From: Croceimicrobium sp963977415
GTDB taxonomy: Bacteria; Bacteroidota; Bacteroidia; Flavobacteriales; Schleiferiaceae
Length of the DNA stretch: 64,000 nt
Direction: 5' to 3'
NCBI GenBank assembly: GCA_963977415.1
Contig: CAXBOS010000003.1
Span: 286,278 to 350,277, forward strand
The notes beneath the pieces were generated by a model. The model was not told the DNA's origin, ran no database searches, and worked only from the letters and a program-made list of their open reading frames with translations. A program made the position numbers and the translations under genes. Positions 50,737-59,348 of the stretch are shown here, piece after piece (positions within the stretch are counted from its first letter, which is position 1; each line of letters begins with the position of its first letter).

Positions 50737-51687
50737 ATGGAATACCTAGACTTTGAAAAACCTGTTGAGGAGATTCTACTTCAGATAGAAAAAACAAAGG
50801 AGTTAGAGACTGAAACCCAAGTAGATATGGGTAAAACTCTAAAAGAACTCGAGAAAAAACTAGAGAGTACACGCAAAAGTATATACAAGGATTTAAGCGC
50901 ATGGCAAAGGGTACAACTCTCTCGTCATCCGCAAAGACCCTATACTTTAGCCTATATAAATGCCATGACTAATGGCGAGTTTATCGAATTACACGGCGAT
51001 AGAAACGTAAAAGACGATAAAGCCATGGTTGGTGGCTGGGGCATGCTAGGCGATGAGCCAGTTATGTTTATTGGGCAGCAGAAAGGTGTTAATACTAAGA
51101 TGCGTCAGTACCGTAATTTCGGGATGGCGAATCCCGAAGGATATCGCAAGGCTTTACGCCTGATGAAAATGGCCGAAAAGTTTAACCGTCCCGTAGTAAC
51201 GCTTATCGATACTCCAGGTGCCTTCCCGGGCTTGGAAGCCGAAGAACGTGGACAAGGCGAAGCCATTGCGCGTAATATTTACGAAATGTCTATTTTAAAA
51301 GTTCCGATTATCTGTGTGATAATTGGTGAAGGCGCCTCGGGAGGTGCTTTAGGAATAGGCGTGGGCGATAAGGTTTTAATGCTAGAAAACACTTGGTATT
51401 CAGTTATTTCACCCGAAAGCTGTTCTTCTATTTTATGGCGCTCTTGGGATTATAAACAAAGAGCAGCTGACGCTTTAAAGCTCACGGCAAAAGATATGTT
51501 AAGCAATAAACTAATCGACGGGATTATTGAAGAGCCTCAAGGTGGAGCGCATACTAACCCCGAAGAGATGTTTAGTCTTTTAAAAGATGAGTTATTACAA
51601 CACATCTCCAAATTAAAGAAAATAGACACCGACAAACTTTTAGAGAAGCGATTAAGCAAATTTGAAAAGATGGGTGCTTATAAATAA
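50737..51687 (+). CDS. accA: Acetyl-CoA carboxylase carboxyltransferase alpha subunit
   Basis: A 316-residue subunit of acetyl-CoA carboxylase. Marks: an N-terminal helical part with DFEKPVEEI, then the crotonase-like core (ELHGDRNVKDDKAMVGGW, RNFGMANPEGYRKALRLMKM, TLIDTPGAFPGLEAEERGQ, IGEGASGGALGIGVGD, YSVISPESCSSILW). It forms malonyl-CoA with AccD and biotinylated AccB for fatty acid synthesis in the cytosol. It follows the LptF/G-like gene by 51 bases and ends in a strong terminator, so it likely closes the tgt operon. Confidence 0.96.
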   Translation: MEYLDFEKPVEEILLQIEKTKELETETQVDMGKTLKELEKKLESTRKSIYKDLSAWQRVQLSRHPQRPYTLAYINAMTNGEFIELHGDRNVKDDKAMVGGWGMLGDEPVMFIGQQKGVNTKMRQYRNFGMANPEGYRKALRLMKMAEKFNRPVVTLIDTPGAFPGLEAEERGQGEAIARNIYEMSILKVPIICVIIGEGASGGALGIGVGDKVLMLENTWYSVISPESCSSILWRSWDYKQRAADALKLTAKDMLSNKLIDGIIEEPQGGAHTNPEEMFSLLKDELLQHISKLKKIDTDKLLEKRLSKFEKMGAYK

Positions 51688-51706
51688 GCACAACTGTTTA
51701 TACATT

Positions 51707-51746
51707 AAAAAAAGCCCCGTTGGAGTATCTCCAACGGGGCTTTTTT
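51707..51746 (+). terminator. Terminator after accA
   Basis: GCCCCGTTGGAG and CTCCAACGGGGC pair perfectly around TAT, flanked by A7 and T6, so it may act in both directions and also serve the convergent endonuclease gene. Confidence 0.95.
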
Positions 51747-51769
51747 AGTTAGATAAATCAAAACTCGAC

Positions 51770-53371
51770 CTATTTTATCAAAAGGCGCTCGCTGTAATAG
51801 CTGTTTTCTCCTTTTAGCTGATAACGGATAAAATAAATACCCGCGGGTAAATACCTTAGATCTATTTCACGATCTAAAGCGATGGGCCAGTTTCTACCCC
51901 AAGCATCGTTCAAACTCATCTGCTTTAAGCGGGCATAACCTTGCACCTGAATAATTCCATTGCTAGGGTTAGGATAAAAAGAAACATTCTGCAGTGCCGC
52001 TTCGGCGCTACTAAGCTGCGGACCTGATTGAATATATACAGTTTGAGGCTGACTCCCTTGCCCCTCTTCAATAAACTGCAAAGTGCCATTATAGCTCATA
52101 CTAGCATCAAAGCTGATCATAATTTGTGCATGATCGCCGGGGCTTAAAGCTATCGCACCAGGATTGCCATTGCTAAAGTTTAAATTAGGATCACTTAACT
52201 GGAAATTGCGGAAGGTCATATCCTCGTTACCGCGATTATAAATAACAAAAGAGTAGTCCAAAGAACCCGCTCCTTGTGCGAGCATAATGGTATCGTCGGA
52301 ATAATAAGCCGAATAATTAGCCGTGGCGGTGCTCGTGGCGTTGATGTCGCTAATGCGTTCGATAAATTGCGGGTAATCGATAAAGGGATTGCGGTTATTC
52401 TGCAATGCGAAAATGCCATTATTACGGGCAATTTCATTCGCAGTGGGTGGGAAGTTTTCGTGCCACGTTCGCAGTATCGCTTCTTGTCCTTCGAAATGAT
52501 TGGAATAATCTTGATAGCGTATCACAAAATACATCATCGCGCGCGCGCTCGCGCCTTTTTGGGCATCGCGCGGTTCGAATTTACCGCCTCCCGACTTTGA
52601 GCCACCTTGGCTCCAGCTACTGCTGCTCACTACTCCAAAAGGATCGTTTCCTCTTCGACTATTCGCAGTAACATCAGTGGAAAAAAGGTGGTGAATATCA
52701 CTTTTCATAGGCTCATTCGAACTAAAAAAGCCTTGAGGAAAGGTATGCTCGCAATTGAAGCTATTAGTATTAGCCCCCGAACGCGAATTAAAGGTTGCTG
52801 TTCTACCGGTATAAACACAGGTAACTTGTCCCCCCGAATTATCGAGAGTTGCATACATATTGTCACGCGCTGTATTGTAGCCCAATGAATTATAACCCGC
52901 CGCAAGCTTGGTATTTAAAGCCGTTTTCAGAACTTCTTCTGCTTTATTTTGGGTGGTACTGTAATAGCTTTTAGAAAAAGTCCCTTGGCCATTAAGGCTT
53001 ACTGGATAATGTCCAAATCCACTCGCCGACTTAAAAACCAAGGCTTGGTTGTGCAGCATATTATGCTCGGGAGAAAATTCAAGGGTAACCGAAATACTAT
53101 CTCCGCCTAAGATTACAAAATTGCTATCTAAGGCGCGAAAAACTTTATTGCCATAATAATTGAAACGGGCTACGCTATCTATGGCAATGGGATAGGCCGA
53201 TTGGTTTACTAAAACCAAAGTTTCACTGTTGGTTTGCAACTCATTAGTGGCAGGGAAGTTCACCGCAGCCTGACGAGCTATTAAAGCCTGGGCCTCTGAT
53301 TTTAAACTAAATAAACCAAGAGCTGCCACTAAAAATAAAGTGGACTTTTTACTTATTGTAGAGAATATCAT
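51770..53371 (-). CDS. Endonuclease I family nuclease with T9SS sorting domain
   Basis: A 533-residue secreted nuclease, started at the ATG at 53371, which gives a signal peptide (STLFLVAALGLFSLKSEAQ). Residues about 35-120 are a beta-sandwich of the kind found before T9SS cargo; about 125-350 match Endonuclease I (CVYTGRTATFN, NCEHTFPQGFF with the catalytic His, DIHHLFSTDVTANSRRGNDP, then KFEPRDAQKGASARAMMYF). A DUF-type sandwich follows, and the last 75 residues are a sorting domain (SFYPNPSNGIIQVQGYA, LPAGIYFIRYQ). It probably degrades extracellular DNA. Its start overlaps the lipoprotein gene by 23 bases. Confidence 0.9.
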   Translation of the reverse strand: MIFSTISKKSTLFLVAALGLFSLKSEAQALIARQAAVNFPATNELQTNSETLVLVNQSAYPIAIDSVARFNYYGNKVFRALDSNFVILGGDSISVTLEFSPEHNMLHNQALVFKSASGFGHYPVSLNGQGTFSKSYYSTTQNKAEEVLKTALNTKLAAGYNSLGYNTARDNMYATLDNSGGQVTCVYTGRTATFNSRSGANTNSFNCEHTFPQGFFSSNEPMKSDIHHLFSTDVTANSRRGNDPFGVVSSSSWSQGGSKSGGGKFEPRDAQKGASARAMMYFVIRYQDYSNHFEGQEAILRTWHENFPPTANEIARNNGIFALQNNRNPFIDYPQFIERISDINATSTATANYSAYYSDDTIMLAQGAGSLDYSFVIYNRGNEDMTFRNFQLSDPNLNFSNGNPGAIALSPGDHAQIMISFDASMSYNGTLQFIEEGQGSQPQTVYIQSGPQLSSAEAALQNVSFYPNPSNGIIQVQGYARLKQMSLNDAWGRNWPIALDREIDLRYLPAGIYFIRYQLKGENSYYSERLLIK

Positions 53372-54617
53372 AATCTTGAAGTGCATCAAATTTTGAGGCC
53401 GCAAATTGCAGATTATTATCCAAATTGAGGCGGTAAACGGTGTTAGCTTTTTGCAAATAAAGTCCTTGATCGAAGCGGCTTAACTGAAAGTTTTCGTGCA
53501 TACCACTCTGTATCGCAATGGGTACGCTAGACCCAAACACAAAAGCGCGATATAATTCCTGATCGGTGCTAAACATTAGCAGCTGACTTTGTGCGGTGGC
53601 TGATCCCGCCAAGGGTATTTGATCGTTACCAATATACTCCAAGCTTAAAGTTTGGCTAGCACTATTGTAGATGTGTAATTCCCACTTACTGTTTCTTCGC
53701 AGTAAAACCCCAATATCCTGATTTCCTTGCAGCGGGAATATCACGTGATTGGAACCACTCAAAGGATAACTTTGAAAAACTCCATTTAAGCTACTATTAT
53801 AAAATTCCAGTTGCGGATTTAAACCCGCCTGATCGTAGCTTACGACCACTAACTTTTCATTTAAAACACAGCCCGCACGTGCGGTTCTTCCGGCAGATAA
53901 ACGAGTGGATGCCTGCACGGTACCTTCTTCCAAATAGTCTATATCACCGTCCGTGCGCAGTAAATACAAACCCTCAACCGATTTGATAAACTGATAATAA
54001 TTGCGAAAGCCAGGCGCCTGAACAAGCGGTAATTCTCGCACCAGCTGAAAGTCTTTTAATCGTCTCACTTCTACTGGCTCATCTGCGAAAGCGGCCAAAT
54101 AAATTAAGGAGTCGCGCGACGAAACCTTTAGTGCATCATAAGGGCTTTGGAGTGGAAAACTAATACGATTTTGATTGTTATCGACTAATTCCAAGCTCGT
54201 TTCACCCAAAAGGGCAAAACCTCTCTGGGCCAAAGCCAAACCCGTATAGCGCAGCGAAGAGAATGCGCTGGCTCCCTTATCGGCATTTTCTACCTGTAAA
54301 CGCAAATCGTAAGTTCCGCTTTCTAGGTAGGGGTCATTAAAAATCAGTTCTAGATCTACCCTATTTTCCTCTCTAAAAACCTCTCTTTGCGGAAGCGTAA
54401 AAACGCGTGAACCCTGCAATAAACTTAGATTATAGCTTGTACTATTGCTACTTTCAAAACCTAATCTTAAGGTATCGCCGAAGTTTACATTGACCGCATC
54501 TACGTAAGTGAAGCTAACTGCTGGATAAGGTGCCTCCTCCTTTGAGCATGAAGTGATTAGCGCCAAAACAAGGGCGTGTTGAAAACAATGTCGTATAAAT
54601 TGCTTTAAGCCGGTCAC
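53349..54617 (-). CDS. Lipoprotein of unknown function
   Basis: A 422-residue protein with a lipoprotein signal (HALVLALITSC, Cys24) after a GTG start; no ATG is available ahead of the signal. The mature part begins with a PKD-like stretch (AVSFTYVDAVNVNFGDTLRL, YDLRLQVENADKGAS) and goes on with about seven blade-like segments (LLGETSLELVDNNQNRIS, LIYLAAFADEPVEVRRLKDF, LYLQKANTVYRLNLDN) suggesting a beta-propeller. No enzyme motif was seen. It overlaps the endonuclease gene by 23 bases, so a common role on the surface is likely but undefined. Confidence 0.8.
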   Translation of the reverse strand: MTGLKQFIRHCFQHALVLALITSCSKEEAPYPAVSFTYVDAVNVNFGDTLRLGFESSNSTSYNLSLLQGSRVFTLPQREVFREENRVDLELIFNDPYLESGTYDLRLQVENADKGASAFSSLRYTGLALAQRGFALLGETSLELVDNNQNRISFPLQSPYDALKVSSRDSLIYLAAFADEPVEVRRLKDFQLVRELPLVQAPGFRNYYQFIKSVEGLYLLRTDGDIDYLEEGTVQASTRLSAGRTARAGCVLNEKLVVVSYDQAGLNPQLEFYNSSLNGVFQSYPLSGSNHVIFPLQGNQDIGVLLRRNSKWELHIYNSASQTLSLEYIGNDQIPLAGSATAQSQLLMFSTDQELYRAFVFGSSVPIAIQSGMHENFQLSRFDQGLYLQKANTVYRLNLDNNLQFAASKFDALQDYDILYNK

Positions 54618-54631
54618 AATAATTATTTTTG
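54600..54631 (+). promoter_or_regulatory. Promoter of dnaB (TTG-N21-TATTTTTG)
   Basis: TTG at 54600-54602 and TATTTTTG at 54624-54631 are 21 bases apart. The dnaB ATG lies 39 bases after the -7 box. The -33 box lies inside the first codons of the divergent lipoprotein gene. Confidence 0.6.
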
Positions 54632-54670
54632 GAAGCTAATCCTTTTTCTTCTAAACCCTTGTAATTGAGC

Positions 54671-56197
54671 ATGGATAATAACAAAAGTCCGCAAAATTCT
54701 TTCAGCACCAAAAAAAAACCGAGCGTAATCGCCCTCGATCAGGGACGTATTCCGCCTCAGGTAATCAGTTTTGAGAAAGCTGTTTTAGGAGCGGTACTAA
54801 TTGATAATGGCGCGATAAACTCGGTAATCGACATTTTATCGCCCGAAAGTTTTTATAAAACGCAGCATGCCTTAATTTTTAAAACGGTTAAGGAGTTATT
54901 CGGTCGGAGCGAACCGGTAGATATTTTAACCGTAGCGCACGAGCTTCGCCAAAATGGTGAACTAGAAGCCTCGGGTGGAGAACAGTACCTAATAGAACTG
55001 AGTAATAAAGTTTCCTCTTCCGCGCACTCCGAGTACCATGCCAGGGTAATTGTACAAAAGCATATTCAGCGCGAGATGATTCGCGTTTCCAGCAATATTA
55101 TCGATAAAAGTTTCGATGAAACTACCGATGTTTTTGACCTTTTAGACGAGGCCGAACAAGATCTTTTTGAAGTTGCTCACAGCAATATTGTAAAGAACTA
55201 TCAGAGCGCAAAAGACCTTATTAGAGAAGCAATTACGCGGATTGAAGAAATCAGTAAAAAGGAAGGTCTTTCTGGGGTTCCTTCTGGTTTCACTGAGGTA
55301 GATAGGATTACTGCGGGTTGGCAGCCTTCGGATTTAATTATTCTCGCTGCCCGTCCGGGTATGGGTAAAACGGCCTTCGTATTGTCTATGGCTCGTAATA
55401 TGGCGGTAGATCATAAAACTCCCGTAGCGGTATTCTCGCTGGAGATGGCGGCAGTTCAGCTTATTACCCGTTTAATTTCTAGCGAAACAGGACTAAACTC
55501 TGAGAAGCTAAGAAAAGGAACGCTAGATGATGCCGAGTGGCAACAGCTGCTAACTAAGGTGCGCGCCTTAGAGGATGCACCGCTTTTTATTGATGACACC
55601 CCCGCACTTAGTGTTTTCGACTTACGAGCGAAGTGCCGTCGTTTAAAAGCTCAGCATAATATTGGGATGATTGTAATTGACTACCTGCAGTTAATGACCG
55701 TAGGGGGACAAAAAAGTCAGGGTGGTAACCGTGAGCAAGAAATTTCAACCATTTCGCGTTCCTTAAAAAGTATTGCCAAAGAACTAAATGTGCCGGTAAT
55801 TGCCCTGTCGCAGTTAAGTCGTGCGGTAGAATCGAGAGCGGGAGATAAGAGACCACAGCTTTCTGACCTAAGGGAATCGGGTGCGATTGAGCAAGATGCG
55901 GATATCGTATGTTTCATTTATCGTCCCGAATATTACGACATTGAAACTTTTAGAGATGGCGACCCTGCCGAAGGGAAAGCAGAGCTTATTATTGCCAAAC
56001 ACCGTAACGGTAGTTTAGCGGATGTACGCTTGCGCTTCCAAGGTTCCATGGCTCGCTTCTCCGATTTAGAAAATGTAGATGCTGGCCCCATGATTTTAGA
56101 ATCGAAAATTAATAGTGACAGCTATCTGGGCGGAGCACCGGGTGGAGGCGGCTCAGACTTTAATACTGGTAACGAAAATGATGATTTCCCATTTTAA
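54671..56197 (+). CDS. dnaB: Replicative DNA helicase
   Basis: A 508-residue helicase from the ATG at 54671 (the TTG two codons earlier is less likely). The N-terminal primase-interacting domain (FEKAVLGAVLIDNGAINSVI to about residue 180) leads into the RecA-like core with Walker A AARPGMGKTAFV (about 226-237), FSLEMAAVQLITRLIS, the Walker B region IGMIVIDYLQLM and SDLRESGAIEQDADIV. It unwinds DNA at the fork as a hexamer. The glycine-rich C terminus (GGAPGGGGSDF) is usual in Bacteroidota. Its end overlaps the next gene by about 20 bases. Confidence 0.96.
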   Translation: MDNNKSPQNSFSTKKKPSVIALDQGRIPPQVISFEKAVLGAVLIDNGAINSVIDILSPESFYKTQHALIFKTVKELFGRSEPVDILTVAHELRQNGELEASGGEQYLIELSNKVSSSAHSEYHARVIVQKHIQREMIRVSSNIIDKSFDETTDVFDLLDEAEQDLFEVAHSNIVKNYQSAKDLIREAITRIEEISKKEGLSGVPSGFTEVDRITAGWQPSDLIILAARPGMGKTAFVLSMARNMAVDHKTPVAVFSLEMAAVQLITRLISSETGLNSEKLRKGTLDDAEWQQLLTKVRALEDAPLFIDDTPALSVFDLRAKCRRLKAQHNIGMIVIDYLQLMTVGGQKSQGGNREQEISTISRSLKSIAKELNVPVIALSQLSRAVESRAGDKRPQLSDLRESGAIEQDADIVCFIYRPEYYDIETFRDGDPAEGKAELIIAKHRNGSLADVRLRFQGSMARFSDLENVDAGPMILESKINSDSYLGGAPGGGGSDFNTGNENDDFPF

Positions 56198-57452
56198 TAG
56201 ACTTAGTTTCCTTGTTCTTTTATGCCTTATCAGCTTTAAGCTGAGTGCCATTCATTTACTAATCCCCATGGATGAAGAAGGCCAGAAAGAACACCTTAAA
56301 GCTTATGGAATTGCCTATTATGCCATTGAAAGAGGCACTACGGTAGAATGGTTATTAAACTATCGCGGCGGCAGTTTCATGATGCCTTTTGATGAAACTT
56401 TGAAATTAGAATGTCAAATTAGGAATGTAAGCTACAGCGCCATTAGCGATGCTGATGCCGAAAGTATTCGCAATAGTATAAGTAGCCCAGCGGTAAACCA
56501 GGCGGTGGTGAAATTAGAAAAAGCACCCAAAATTGCAGTCTACTCCCCCAAAGGAAAACTACCTTGGGATGACGCGGTAACCTTGGTTCTCACCTATGCG
56601 GAAATTCCTTACGATGTAGTTTATGATAAGGAAGTATTAGATAACCTTTTGCCCCGTTACGATTGGCTGCATCTGCATCATGAAGATTTTACTGGTCAGT
56701 ATGGTCGCTTTTATGCTGCCTTTAAAAACGCCCCTTGGTATATTCAGCAAAAAGCTGATATGGAGGCTTCTGCAGCAGCATTGGGCTTTTCGAAAGTATC
56801 CGAACTGAAAGAAGCGGTGGCGAAAAAGATCAAAGAATTTACTATTGGTGGGGGTTTCTTATTCGCTATGTGCTCGGCCACTGATAGTTATGATATTAGT
56901 CTTGCCAGTAGCGGTGTTGACATTTGCGAACCCATGTTCGATGGGGATCCTTCCGAACCTAATTACAACAACAAACTTGACTATGCGCAGACCTTAGCTT
57001 TTAAGGATTTCACCCTAATTGAAAACCCTAACCGTTATGAGTTTAGCAATATTGATGTTACCGATAATCGCAAAGTAAAACCAGAAGATGACTTTTTCAG
57101 TCTCTTTGAGTTTTCAGCCAAATGGGATATTGTTCCCACCATGCTTACTCAAAATCACAGTCAGGTTGTAAAAGGTTTTATGGGACAGACTACCGCTTTT
57201 CGTTCTAGCCTCATTAAAAGTGATGTTCTTATTTTAGGAGAATTTAAACCTTATGGAGAAGCGCGTTATATTCACGGCGAACTAGGAGAAGGCACCTGGA
57301 CCTTTTACGGTGGCCACGACCCAGAAGACTACCAGCATCGCGTAGGCGACCCTAAAACAGAATTGGCGCTATACCCGAACTCTCCTGGCTACCGCTTAAT
57401 TCTGAACAACATCTTATTCCCAGCGGCCAAGAAGAAAAATCAGAAAACTTAG
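56178..57452 (+). CDS. Secreted protein downstream of dnaB (often labelled asparagine synthetase B)
   Basis: A 424-residue protein with a signal peptide (HFNRLSFLVLLCLISFKLSA) from the ATG at 56178 or the adjacent one at 56181. Conserved-looking parts are LLIPMDEEGQKEHLKAYGIA, VEWLLNYRGGSFMMPF, APKIAVYSPKGKLPWDDAVT, LTYAEIPYDVVYDKEVL and FYGGHDPEDYQHRVGDP. From memory this gene is commonly annotated asparagine synthetase B in Bacteroidota, but it lacks the N-terminal nucleophile Cys and the PP-loop SGG(I/V)DSS motif, so that name is not supported. It overlaps the end of dnaB by 20 bases, indicating translational coupling. Function unknown. Confidence 0.8.
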   Translation: MMISHFNRLSFLVLLCLISFKLSAIHLLIPMDEEGQKEHLKAYGIAYYAIERGTTVEWLLNYRGGSFMMPFDETLKLECQIRNVSYSAISDADAESIRNSISSPAVNQAVVKLEKAPKIAVYSPKGKLPWDDAVTLVLTYAEIPYDVVYDKEVLDNLLPRYDWLHLHHEDFTGQYGRFYAAFKNAPWYIQQKADMEASAAALGFSKVSELKEAVAKKIKEFTIGGGFLFAMCSATDSYDISLASSGVDICEPMFDGDPSEPNYNNKLDYAQTLAFKDFTLIENPNRYEFSNIDVTDNRKVKPEDDFFSLFEFSAKWDIVPTMLTQNHSQVVKGFMGQTTAFRSSLIKSDVLILGEFKPYGEARYIHGELGEGTWTFYGGHDPEDYQHRVGDPKTELALYPNSPGYRLILNNILFPAAKKKNQKT

Positions 57453-57553
57453 CACTTAAGCTCTCATTGCCAATTTGTTGGAATTAAACAGAAAGGCTTT
57501 GCTGATCTTCCTTATCTCATAGACATTGCTTGATGGAGAGGCGCAAATGACCA

Positions 57554-59260
57554 TTATTTGAATCTTTCAAGCGGTATCTTCAGCTTTTGATAAGCACTAA
57601 ATTCACCTTCATTTCCATAGTAGATGATTACATGTTTCTTGTCTAAGCCCCATGTAAACTGCCTTCTGAGCTCTGGTTTATAATGATGCACATTAAAAGG
57701 GAAATCTATTTTTTGACTTGCCCATTGGAGTCTGTGGTACTCATTTAGTATTTCTCTATAAACTACCTCCCTAAATTTCGGACCAAAGAGTACTTCTGGA
57801 TCATAAGGCTCCATCGTGTAAGGATTAACAACCAAAGCATAATACTCTTGGATATCGTCATTAGAATTATGCATATCATAGCAGGGCTTCACCGCTTCCC
57901 AACTATAATAACCGTTGTGCAAGTAGTTTCTAGAGGGCTGCCTAATTAGAAGACTATCGCATTGCTTTGGAATTTCAACATCATAGTCGGGCATTGGCAA
58001 GGTCGGTTCGTTCAACTTCGGCTGATATGGGTCATTAGAAACCCCGATTTTATTTCTGCGTTTAAAGAATCTGATAACATTCTTTTTCGCTGGTTTCTCT
58101 GCTTTAGCAATGGCTTTATTTAAGCGCTTGGTATATTTAGCTAGCTCTAACGAATCTTCCCTTGGCCATCTGAAAAACGTTTCCGTAATTTCTAAAGAAA
58201 CCAAACTGTCATGATTAAATGGGAATTTGACTTCAGTAACTGAATAGTAAGGCTCATTGCAAGGAATACTTTTTGAAAATAAGGTGGCTTCTATGAAGGA
58301 CTCTAAACCAAGAAAAGTGGTATCGTCTGTGGTCTTTCTCCGTCTCCTATTTACCTGAAGATCAGTCCTATTTTTAAAGCTTTTATAATCAAGAGGACGG
58401 TACAAATAAACAGGCTTAACGTAGATTTTTTCTAGGCAATAAGCATTTCGGCGAGGGTCGCTTGCCATATAAAGGGGGGCAGTTATTTGAACCGAAGGAG
58501 AGCTATATTTGAATTTCGTGTAATAGGGATGCCCAATAACATGAAGCGAAGATTCTGTTTGACTGGAATATCGAATTTTGTCATAAAAGGGGAAACACAT
58601 CAGTGCCTCAGGGTTACCAATGTTAATAATACTTAAGTTGACATTACTCGTTTGGCTCGAATTTACCGAGAGTTCTTTAAGCTTTTTAAATGGTGTGCCT
58701 AGAATTTCGCTTTCCTTGATGGTACTCTGGTGTTTCCTATATTGCTTGGTTAAGGCATAGTGTTTCAAAAGTGGAGCTTCGATTAAAAAATTACCTTCCT
58801 GAAAATTCAATTGAAAAACATAGTCTGCTGTGTCCATGGCTTCAAACTTAAAGTGAATTTGCATGGTACTCTTCGTTTTGCTTTTAACGGCAACAATCTG
58901 CCCCTCTGCAAGCCCTAGAATTGGGAAACTAACATAAGACCAATCACCATATATGTTTTGGCTGTTCTGGCCATATAAATTATTTGGCATCGCTTTTAAT
59001 AACTGCCCCATGGTGTAAGAATATTCCTTTTCGGTATTCCCCATATCAAGGTGCATCTCTCTATTTCGAAGGGTATCGAAAGCCTTAGTTTTTGGGTTTA
59101 AGAAGACAAAATAGTAATAGTCGTCCAAAGACATACCATCTAATTTTAATCTTAAAACACCATGTTCCTTCTCTCGCTCCTGCTCCCATTTTGACTGCCC
59201 TTGCATGGAAAAGCCTAAGAAAAAAGTAAGAAGGAAAAATATGGTCTTTTTAGATATCAT
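57554..59260 (-). CDS. Secreted protein of unknown function
   Basis: A 568-residue protein with a signal peptide (KKTIFFLLTFFLGFSMQGQ). The rest is hydrophilic and Lys/Tyr-rich, with strand-rich segments (YYYFVFLNPKTKAFDTLRN, ADYVFQLNFQEGNFLIEA) and a basic stretch around 385-400. It has no recognised domain, no sorting domain and no lipobox, so it should be periplasmic or released otherwise. It is flanked by a porin gene upstream (88 bases) in the same direction and by a convergent gene. It does not resemble anything I can name. Confidence 0.75.
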   Translation of the reverse strand: MISKKTIFFLLTFFLGFSMQGQSKWEQEREKEHGVLRLKLDGMSLDDYYYFVFLNPKTKAFDTLRNREMHLDMGNTEKEYSYTMGQLLKAMPNNLYGQNSQNIYGDWSYVSFPILGLAEGQIVAVKSKTKSTMQIHFKFEAMDTADYVFQLNFQEGNFLIEAPLLKHYALTKQYRKHQSTIKESEILGTPFKKLKELSVNSSQTSNVNLSIINIGNPEALMCFPFYDKIRYSSQTESSLHVIGHPYYTKFKYSSPSVQITAPLYMASDPRRNAYCLEKIYVKPVYLYRPLDYKSFKNRTDLQVNRRRRKTTDDTTFLGLESFIEATLFSKSIPCNEPYYSVTEVKFPFNHDSLVSLEITETFFRWPREDSLELAKYTKRLNKAIAKAEKPAKKNVIRFFKRRNKIGVSNDPYQPKLNEPTLPMPDYDVEIPKQCDSLLIRQPSRNYLHNGYYSWEAVKPCYDMHNSNDDIQEYYALVVNPYTMEPYDPEVLFGPKFREVVYREILNEYHRLQWASQKIDFPFNVHHYKPELRRQFTWGLDKKHVIIYYGNEGEFSAYQKLKIPLERFK

Positions 59261-59348
59261 CGTATAACACTTTGACTATGCTCTTTTTAAAAGCTCCTTA
59301 GACTACCCGTTCCTGACTTGTCTATCGTTTTTTTTGAAATCTGACTCT

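Noticed and set aside
52538..52548. An alternating CG run on the plus strand that could form Z-DNA.
   Set aside because: It falls inside the endonuclease coding region where it encodes Ala/Arg residues (KGASARAMM); 11 bases is short and codon choice explains it.
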